Positions 1-3,473 of a stretch of 6,496 nt of DNA are shown here, in pieces. The notes beneath the pieces are model-generated. The model did no database searches. It worked only from the letters and a program-made list of their open reading frames with translations, and had not been told where the DNA came from. The stretch comes from Candidatus Omnitrophota bacterium (GTDB lineage: Bacteria > Omnitrophota > Gorgyraeia > Duberdicusellales > 4484-171). The position numbers were made by a program, and so were the translations under genes. Each line of letters opens with the position of its first letter. Within the stretch, counting starts at the first letter, position 1. The stretch lies in the NCBI GenBank assembly GCA_028702365.1, contig JAQVOZ010000081.1:1-6496 (forward strand). Reading direction: 5' to 3'.

Positions 1-975
1 ACCGTGAGGCAAAATTACCGCGCCTTTGCCAGTGCTTTTAAGTGATTTGACTATATGGAGTAGAAAAGCAAAATCGCCGTTCTTTTTGGGTGGGATTCCA
101 AAACCTTCAAAACGGCCATGCGGATCTTCTTCGGGATTAAAACCATTACGCCACGCTTTATATGAAAATGGCGGATTGGCTACAACATAATCAAATGTCT
201 TGAGGACGCTGTGCTGATCTATAAAAAGCGGATTGGAAAGCGTGCTTTGTCCCTTCTTAATTTCAGCGGTCGGCTCGCCATGAAGCCACATGTTGAGAAT
301 AGCAAGGGTAGCCGTAGCATTTTCTTTTTCTTGCCCGAAAATTGCGATGCCTTTTGGTGTTTCAGTGGCTACTTTTAGAAGAAGCGATCCGCTCCCGCAA
401 GCAGGATCATAAACGGTGTGGGTTTTGCCTTTGGCGTCTTTCGCGCCGATAACCTTAGCTATTATCCGGGATACTTCTGCCGGGGTATAGAATTGCCCCT
501 TACTCTTACCAGATTCAACAGCAAAATGCTTCATCAAGTATTCATAAGCATCTCCTAAGAGATCATCTCCTTCGGCCTTATTCTTGCTAAAATCAAGTTC
601 TGAGTTTTCGAAGATGGCAACCAGATTGGAAAGGCGATCTTGCATTTCTTTGCCTTTACCAAGCTTATCCTCATCATTAAAATCTACAGCATCGATGACG
701 CCCTTTAATCCATTAGCCTCAGCAAGCGCGCTTAAAACTTTATTAATGCCTTCGCCTATATTGGTCTTACCCTTAAGCCTAGAAAGATCAGCGAAACTAC
801 CACCCTCTGGAATAACAACAAGCTCGTCTTTCTTGCCTGCATATTTATCTGAAACATAGCGCACAAAAAGAAGCACAAGAACATAATCCTTGTACTCTGA
901 TGCATCCATGCCTCCACGTAATTCATCGCATGCTTGCCAAATTGAACTATATAATTGACTTTTTTTAATTGCCAT
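1..975 (-). CDS. hsdM: Type I restriction-modification methyltransferase subunit HsdM, partial (C-terminus beyond left edge)
   Basis: The first 325 codons are present and open to the window edge; family members are usually around 500 residues, so roughly a third is missing. Residues 5-130 look like the helical HsdM N-terminal domain (SQLYSSIWQACDELRGGMD). The SAM-dependent N6-adenine methylase domain follows, with QFYTP at 161-165, the SAM-binding motif I DPACGSG at 190-196 and the catalytic NPPF at 267-270. The product should methylate adenine in a bipartite target as part of an M2S1 complex with HsdS, protecting host DNA from HsdR cutting. The ATG at 975 is preceded by AAGGA about 6 bases upstream. 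Two good promoters lie 110-195 bases upstream, so it is probably the first gene of its own operon, with hsdS and hsdR expected to the left. All catalytic motifs are intact. Confidence 0.96.
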   Translation of the reverse strand, partial: MAIKKSQLYSSIWQACDELRGGMDASEYKDYVLVLLFVRYVSDKYAGKKDELVVIPEGGSFADLSRLKGKTNIGEGINKVLSALAEANGLKGVIDAVDFNDEDKLGKGKEMQDRLSNLVAIFENSELDFSKNKAEGDDLLGDAYEYLMKHFAVESGKSKGQFYTPAEVSRIIAKVIGAKDAKGKTHTVYDPACGSGSLLLKVATETPKGIAIFGQEKENATATLAILNMWLHGEPTAEIKKGQSTLSNPLFIDQHSVLKTFDYVVANPPFSYKAWRNGFNPEEDPHGRFEGFGIPPKKNGDFAFLLHIVKSLKSTGKGAVILPHG

Positions 976-995
976 TATTAATCCTTCTTATAAAC

Positions 996-1029
996 AAAAA
1001 ATCCTTCACCGTTTCCAGCGAAGGTTTTT
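996..1029 (-). terminator. Terminator-like hairpin in the hsdM leader
   Basis: On the minus strand CCTTCGCT pairs with GGTGAAGG (1003-1010 with 1017-1024, two G-T pairs) around the loop GGAAAC. It is flanked by an A-run and followed by ATTTTTTG, as in an intrinsic terminator. The plus strand also has a U-tract (TTTTTCTTTTTT), so it could work in both directions. It lies downstream of both hsdM promoters and only about 20 bases before the ATG, so on the minus strand it would limit hsdM transcription, unless it is only a fold in the leader. Confidence 0.5.
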
Positions 1030-1065
1030 CTTTTTTAACGTCCAGGTTCCCCCTTTAAACTCAGG

Positions 1066-1080
1066 ACAATGCCTAATTGT
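1066..1080. promoter_or_regulatory. Short inverted repeat at the predicted hsdM transcription start
   Basis: ACAAT and ATTGT are 5-base perfect arms around a 5-base centre, placed at the expected start point of the nearer promoter. This is the right place for an operator or a 5' RNA stem, but the arms are short enough to arise by chance. Confidence 0.25.
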
Positions 1081-1086
1081 GATAAT

Positions 1087-1115
1087 ACTGTATATCTAAA
1101 ATCCAGATTTGTCAA
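1087..1115 (-). promoter_or_regulatory. Sigma-70-type promoter P2 for hsdM
   Basis: On the minus strand a perfect -35 TTGACA (1110-1115) is followed after 17 bases by TACAGT (1087-1092, 4 of 6 consensus). The predicted start is near 1080, giving a leader of about 105 bases to the hsdM ATG. Confidence 0.55.
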
Positions 1116-1141
1116 TATGACCTCCATTCCCAAGTTTTTCA

Positions 1142-1170
1142 ATTATACACCTTTATACCTATTTGCTCAA
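1142..1170 (-). promoter_or_regulatory. Sigma-70-type promoter P1 for hsdM
   Basis: On the minus strand the -35 TTGAGC (1165-1170) and a perfect -10 TATAAT (1142-1147) are spaced by exactly 17 bases. It lies just downstream of the terminator of the DUF6876 gene, where a new transcription unit is expected. Its start would be near 1135, leaving a leader of about 160 bases that runs through P2 and the hairpin at 996-1029. Confidence 0.65.
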
Positions 1171-1207
1171 CCCTAAAAAACCGGTAAGGGAAGCGAGCGG
1201 TGAGTGC

Positions 1208-1246
1208 AAAAAATATCCCTGCAAAGCATTTGCTGGGATATTTTTC
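1208..1246 (-). terminator. Strong intrinsic terminator after the DUF6876 gene (bidirectional)
   Basis: AAAAATATCCC (1209-1219) pairs perfectly with GGGATATTTTT (1235-1245). After a single T-T mismatch GCAAA pairs with TTTGC around a 3-base loop. A-runs and T-runs make U-tracts on both strands. It starts 8 bases after the stop codon at 1254 and separates that gene from the hsdM unit. Confidence 0.88.
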
Positions 1247-1253
1247 CCCTATT

Positions 1254-1595
1254 TTAATATTCACTCGGCAGAATTAAAACACCATCTATCAACCAGAGCT
1301 TTATTTCATCTAATGGAAAAGTGGTATATTTGATAGCCTGCCTTATCAAAGCCGGTTTGTCAGCATCTGCATGCATTGTAACTTCCGCGCTTTTGTCAGC
1401 ATTGACTTTTAAAACCCATACTTGAAACGGCACATTTTTTATCGTCGGCTGATAGCTTGCGATTAAATCAATCAGCCAATGTGCCTCTGCCTTATCGGCA
1501 AGATATTTTACGCCGTCGGTATAGACTATTTTTCCCAGCCAGTGTTTGTAATAATTCTCTGTCCCCGTAAACTGGTTTAATTCTTCTCTTAGCAT
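1254..1595 (-). CDS. DUF6876 family protein
   Basis: This 113-aa protein matches, from memory of the family, the DUF6876 pattern: QFTGTENYYKHWLG (8-21), YTDGVKYLADKA (25-36), HWLIDLIASYQP (39-50), then FQVWVLKVN (57-65), the TTFPLDEIKLWL segment (91-102) and the closing GVLILPSEY. It looks full length. No catalytic residues are evident, and I know no function for the family; members tend to occur on plasmids, phages and other mobile elements. It is soluble, with no signal peptide or membrane segment. The ATG at 1595 has a good ribosome site (TAGGAG, 6 bases upstream). A terminator lies just upstream (1613-1642), so it is expressed by read-through or from a weak promoter I could not find. A strong terminator follows. 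Confidence 0.88.
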   Translation of the reverse strand: MLREELNQFTGTENYYKHWLGKIVYTDGVKYLADKAEAHWLIDLIASYQPTIKNVPFQVWVLKVNADKSAEVTMHADADKPALIRQAIKYTTFPLDEIKLWLIDGVLILPSEY

Positions 1596-1612
1596 TTTGT
1601 TCTCCTATGTTT

Positions 1613-1642
1613 AAAAAAAGAACAGGGGGATTTCTCCCCCTG
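1613..1642 (-). terminator. Intrinsic terminator between the 77-aa gene and the DUF6876 gene
   Basis: On the minus strand CAGGGGGA and TCCCCCTG form a perfect 8-bp GC-rich stem (1635-1642 with 1623-1630) closed by a GAAA tetraloop and followed by TTCTTTTTTT. It begins 7 bases after the 77-aa stop codon. Its U-tract ends just before the DUF6876 ribosome site, so the downstream gene depends on partial read-through or its own start site. Confidence 0.88.
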
Positions 1643-1648
1643 CTTTTG

Positions 1649-1882
1649 TTATTCTTCGCTTCCAGATGCAGCTTCGGAAAATTCCCGGCTGTCTCTGCGG
1701 CTCAAAAGAAACTCTACCTTGCGCACATCAATGGCAAGATAAATTACGTCTTTGTTTTCTTCTTTAGTCCCTTTGAAACCCACGACAGGCAGTTTCCCGA
1801 TATAACCTTTAAAAATCACCTTTCCGCTTCTTGTCTTTGAAGCTTCGATTTTTCCTATTCCATATAAACCTTTGTTTTCCAT
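1649..1882 (-). CDS. Small protein of unknown function (77 aa)
   Basis: I do not recognise this family. Starting at 1882 the product is 77 aa and opens MENKGLYGIGKIEASKTR. It continues with alternating hydrophobic and basic stretches (GKVIFKGYIGKLPVVGFKG, DVIYLAIDVRKVEFLL) that suggest a small beta-rich fold, and ends in a polar tail (SEAASGSEE). There is no signal peptide, membrane segment or cysteine. I chose 1882 because AAAGGAG lies about 8 bases upstream. The frame stays open to an ATG at 1996, which overlaps the stop of the zinc-ribbon gene as ATGA and would add 38 residues, but that start has no ribosome site. It lies between a zinc-ribbon gene and a terminator, so it probably ends that transcript. 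Confidence 0.72.
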   Translation of the reverse strand: MENKGLYGIGKIEASKTRSGKVIFKGYIGKLPVVGFKGTKEENKDVIYLAIDVRKVEFLLSRRDSREFSEAASGSEE

Positions 1883-1883
1883 T

Positions 1884-1955
1884 TTAATTTCTCCTTTTGT
1901 TTTTATTTCCGATATAACTTTTAAAACCTTTTCTAATAATTTGAGCTTCCAACAA
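1884..1955 (-). CDS. Possible 23-aa leader ORF ahead of the 77-aa gene
   Basis: A TTG at 1955 lies 7 bases after a full GAAGGAGG ribosome site, the best such site between the zinc-ribbon gene and the 77-aa gene and otherwise unexplained. The reading frame encodes a short basic peptide ending GNKNKRRN and stops at 1884, one base before the ATG at 1882. The ribosome site of the 77-aa gene lies inside its last codons. This arrangement would suit translational coupling. Size and the TTG start keep confidence low; the strong ribosome site may instead mark an alternative start or a remnant. Confidence 0.3.
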   Translation of the reverse strand: MLEAQIIRKGFKSYIGNKNKRRN

Positions 1956-1992
1956 ACAGCCACCTCCTTCTTGAAATAAATTTTGAAATTCT

Positions 1993-2130
1993 TCATACCA
2001 AGCAAACGTCATTCTCGTCATCCGAAGTTCCACCCTCTCCATCTTCCGAATAACCGCAATCGTCACACAAAGTGCCGTAACCCGGGAAAACGTGGTAATT
2101 CTGGCTATCGCAGTTTGGACAACGGAACAT
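1993..2130 (-). CDS. Zinc-ribbon microprotein (45 aa)
   Basis: The 45-aa frame opens MFRCPNCDSQNYHVFPGYG and has two CxxC knuckles, C4-x-x-C7 and C22-x-x-C25 (LCDDCGY), spaced like a single zinc ribbon. The tail is strongly acidic (SEDGEGG, SDDEND). The ATG at 2130 has an excellent ribosome site, AAGGAGG about 8 bases upstream. The known role of such ribbons is zinc-stabilised protein or nucleic-acid contact; the specific partner is unknown. Another open frame overlaps it (from an ATG at 2228), but the CxxC pairs and ribosome site favour this one. It is the first gene after the large inverted repeat, so that structure may lie in its 5' region. Downstream are the possible leader ORF and the 77-aa gene. 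Confidence 0.82.
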   Translation of the reverse strand: MFRCPNCDSQNYHVFPGYGTLCDDCGYSEDGEGGTSDDENDVCLV

Positions 2131-2173
2131 TTGAACCACCTCCTTTTTTGATTAATGAATTCACCCCTTAAAC

Positions 2174-2433
2174 AACCGCAAGCTTTTGATACTTTTGCTT
2201 CGCGCGTCTTTGGATTTGTGTTTCTCATGGTTCTTCCAAACCACGGTCTTTTGCAGTGTCAAGTAGGAACGGAAGCTGAAAATTGAGGCTCGGTGAAACC
2301 CCGTAAGGCAGCTTTAGCTGGAGACGAATTTTCAGACCCGTAGATGCTTGACACGATAGTCAAAAACCGTGGTAGGTTTCTAAATGAGAAACACAAATTC
2401 ACGCGAAGGGAAAAGTATAAACAACAGGCGGTT
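2174..2433. repeat. 260-base imperfect inverted repeat with stacked helices
   Basis: Nested complementary arms, outside to inside: AACCGC 2174-2179 with 2428-2433; ATACTTTT 2189-2196 with 2411-2418; CTTCGCG 2198-2204 with 2402-2408; a perfect 15-bp arm 2214-2228 with 2384-2398; ACCACGGT 2240-2247 with 2366-2373; TTTTG 2249-2253 with 2361-2365; GTGTCAAG 2256-2263 with 2347-2354; CTGAAAATT 2276-2284 with 2327-2335. The arms stay in register across about 100 bases each with only small bulges, far beyond chance. The centre carries two small hairpins. No gene of the operon is interrupted by it. Confidence 0.9.
2214..2398 (+). ncRNA. Candidate structured noncoding RNA (core of the inverted repeat)
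   Basis: The helices at 2214-2398 close a branched centre. CTC (2289-2291) can pair with GAG (2321-2323) and encloses a GGTGAAACC hairpin (2292-2300) and a CAGC-TTTA-GCTG hairpin (2309-2320). Regular helices broken by internal loops, ending in a multi-branch junction, look like a folded RNA rather than a plain palindrome. I favour the plus strand because most unpaired bases are then purine-rich (GGAACGGAAG, GAGG, GAGACG), as is common in structured RNAs. The overall shape recalls the HEARO/IscB omega RNA group, but that is an impression from memory and no IscB gene is present. I found no good promoter on either strand, and the minus-strand RNA remains possible as a 5' leader of the zinc-ribbon gene. 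Confidence 0.42.
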
Positions 2434-2452
2434 TTAAAAGGATTTCGTTCTT

Positions 2453-2597
2453 AGAGGGTGGTGGGTGGGGGAAAATATTCGTCAGCAACACGAACCATTG
2501 ACGCCGTTAGCGCGGAAATGGACAAAGTCTTCGACGCTTCTTGCGGCGAAGTCTTTGGGTGTTGCGGACTGTTTCGTTTTTTCGAAGAAAAACGAAA
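2453..2597. repeat. G-rich tract and hairpin cluster in the gene-free region
   Basis: A G-rich run at 2454-2471 (GAGGGTGGTGGGTGGGGG) is followed by a row of hairpins. TTCGT 2478-2482 pairs with ACGAA 2490-2494; CCG 2504-2506 with CGG 2513-2515; a 15-base arm 2523-2537 with 2543-2557 (13 of 15 paired, loop TTCTT); and TTTCGTTTTT 2572-2581 with 2588-2597 (10 bp perfect). None is followed by a convincing U-tract on the minus strand, so I do not call a terminator for the transfer operon here. Together with the inverted repeat it fills the stretch between the zinc-ribbon gene and the superinfection immunity gene. Origin-of-transfer DNA or a second structured RNA are possible. Confidence 0.6.
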
Positions 2598-2632
2598 GAG
2601 GGATGGATATTTGACGGCGGGTGGTATTTGGA

Positions 2633-2824
2633 TTATCGTGCGACAGACCAAACCAAGGAACTTACCCAGCCGATAACTGTCCAGCCTAAAAATAAGTTGA
2701 GCAAAAATATAGCAAGGCTATTTTTATGCTGCCGCAAAAAAGCTATCAGGGTGGGTAAAAAGTAAATAACCAGAACTAAAGTTATCAATAGCAGTTCTGC
2801 TATGGTAAAGTTCTGCATCTGCAT
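2633..2824 (-). CDS. Superinfection immunity family membrane protein (63 aa)
   Basis: The 63-aa product has two membrane segments, about 8-30 and 37-60, joined by a short basic loop. It carries the family hallmarks YFLPTLIAFLRQHKN (21-35) and LGWTVIGWV (46-54) seen in the superinfection immunity family related to phage T4 Imm. T4 Imm sits in the inner membrane and blocks DNA entry by later phages; many bacterial homologs exist with little experimental work. Its ATG at 2824 is two bases after the stop of the TraL-like gene, and its ribosome site (GGAGAGG) is inside that gene's last codons, so it is co-translated with the transfer genes. In this setting it may act in entry exclusion, which is inference. 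The length is normal for the family, and it is the last gene of the operon. Confidence 0.87.
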   Translation of the reverse strand: MQMQNFTIAELLLITLVLVIYFLPTLIAFLRQHKNSLAIFLLNLFLGWTVIGWVSSLVWSVAR

Positions 2825-2826
2825 TT

Positions 2827-3114
2827 TTAATCCTCTCCTTTAAAGATTGAGTAACGCTCTCCTCTTTTAGGCGGCGTAATCAATCCTTTTAGTTTTATTC
2901 CATGCTTATAGAGTAAATGCACAATATATCCTTGGGGCTTGCCTTGTTTCAATAACCTTAAAACTAACCATCCCCCAAAGAAAACTATACCTGCATAAAA
3001 AGTATCAAAAAATAATATCATAGTCCCGCAAGCTAAAGCAAGCATTCCCACGTCTTCCGGTTCAAGGCCGAAAAGAAGCAGCGGCTTATCAATTGTACGC
3101 TGGCATTTCTTCAT
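2827..3114 (-). CDS. TraL/VirB3-type conjugal transfer membrane protein
   Basis: This 95-aa protein has a short N-terminal lead (TIDKPLLLFGLEPEDVG), two adjacent membrane segments at about 22-37 and 39-55, then a basic segment RLLKQGKPQGYIVHLLYKHG (53-72) and a soluble tail. This layout and length match TraL of F-like systems (about 90 aa) and VirB3. These proteins sit in the inner membrane part of the type IV secretion channel, beside the VirB4/TraC ATPase. The start codon shares one base with the stop of the pilin gene (TAATG), a sign of coupled translation. Pilin followed by TraL is the F-plasmid order. What normally follows, TraE-like or VirB4-like genes, is absent here. Confidence 0.83.
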   Translation of the reverse strand: MKKCQRTIDKPLLLFGLEPEDVGMLALACGTMILFFDTFYAGIVFFGGWLVLRLLKQGKPQGYIVHLLYKHGIKLKGLITPPKRGERYSIFKGED

Positions 3115-3437
3115 TATTGGTTGAATAGACCCTCCAGAATCTTTGGAATGAACATAAGAATCATGAAACCAAAACCACAGGCAAGAGCTATACCTTGTTT
3201 CCCGTTTAAAAGCGCAACCACTCCGGCGATGAGCAGTATTGCCCCAAGTATTTTCGACACAGGGCCGGTAAGTATATTAATAATGAAAGTGGCAAAATCC
3301 CCTACAACCTGCTGCTCCTGGCTGGTACTTATTTCCGCATAAAGAAACGGAGCAATCATTGTCAAGGCAGCTGAAATCAAACATAGAAGCGCCAAGGACC
3401 TCAAAAGAAACCTTTTCTTCTCAACCTGGTTTAACAT
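3114..3437 (-). CDS. VirB2/TrbC-type major pilin precursor
   Basis: The 107-aa product has a signal sequence: KKRFLLRS, then a hydrophobic stretch to FLYA, with likely cleavage after A34 (LYA before EIST). The mature part of about 73 aa has two membrane helices, roughly 50-78 and 82-105, joined by a short polar turn (NGKQG). The segment ILTGPVSKILGAILLIAGV (55-73) is the typical VirB2 signature. These prepilins are stored in the inner membrane and form the conjugative pilus. The ATG at 3437 has a good ribosome site, AAGGAGGG about 8 bases upstream. It follows the coupling protein gene by 36 bases; that gap contains a small hairpin (ACCGC 3465-3469 with GCGGT 3477-3481). It overlaps the TraL-like gene by one base. 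Confidence 0.87.
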   Translation of the reverse strand: MLNQVEKKRFLLRSLALLCLISAALTMIAPFLYAEISTSQEQQVVGDFATFIINILTGPVSKILGAILLIAGVVALLNGKQGIALACGFGFMILMFIPKILEGLFNQ

Positions 3438-3473
3438 AGCTTTTCCCTCCTTTTTAATTTCTGCACCGCGGTT

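Noticed and set aside
584..859. Plus-strand 91-aa frame inside hsdM
   Set aside because: Antisense shadow of a clear methyltransferase gene.
965..1045. Minus-strand 26-codon frame from a CTG, running through the leader hairpin into hsdM
   Set aside because: The only start is CTG with the ribosome site too close, and an in-frame stop lies just upstream. The composition looks coding-like, perhaps a remnant, but there is no firm support.
1149..1206. Weak hairpin ending in a T-run (ACCG with CGGT, minus strand) above P1
   Set aside because: The stem is only 4 bp with a long loop; the nearby perfect terminator at 1208-1246 already explains termination.
1607..1840. Plus-strand 77-aa frame opposite the 77-aa minus gene
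   Set aside because: Starts in a terminator region, has no domain, and is antisense to a frame with a good ribosome site.
1884..2228. Minus-strand 114-aa frame from an ATG at 2228
   Set aside because: It overlaps the zinc-ribbon gene in another frame, has only a weak ribosome site, starts inside the inverted repeat and shows no recognisable domain.
2256..2354. TTGACA boxes in both arms of the inverted repeat as promoter elements
   Set aside because: They arise from the GTGTCAAG/CTTGACAC arms, and neither has a -10 at suitable spacing.
2414..2419. TATACT on the minus strand as a -10 box for the zinc-ribbon transcript
   Set aside because: The -10 is 5 of 6 consensus, but no -35 resembling TTGACA occurs at 16-18 bases.
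2458..2676. Plus-strand 72-aa frame starting with GTG
   Set aside because: No ribosome site at a proper distance, it covers the hairpin cluster, and its end is antisense to the superinfection immunity gene. It looks somewhat protein-like, so a homology search would be worth doing, but I cannot support it.
2541..2765. Plus-strand 74-aa frame
   Set aside because: Runs through hairpins and antisense to the superinfection immunity gene; no ribosome site or domain.
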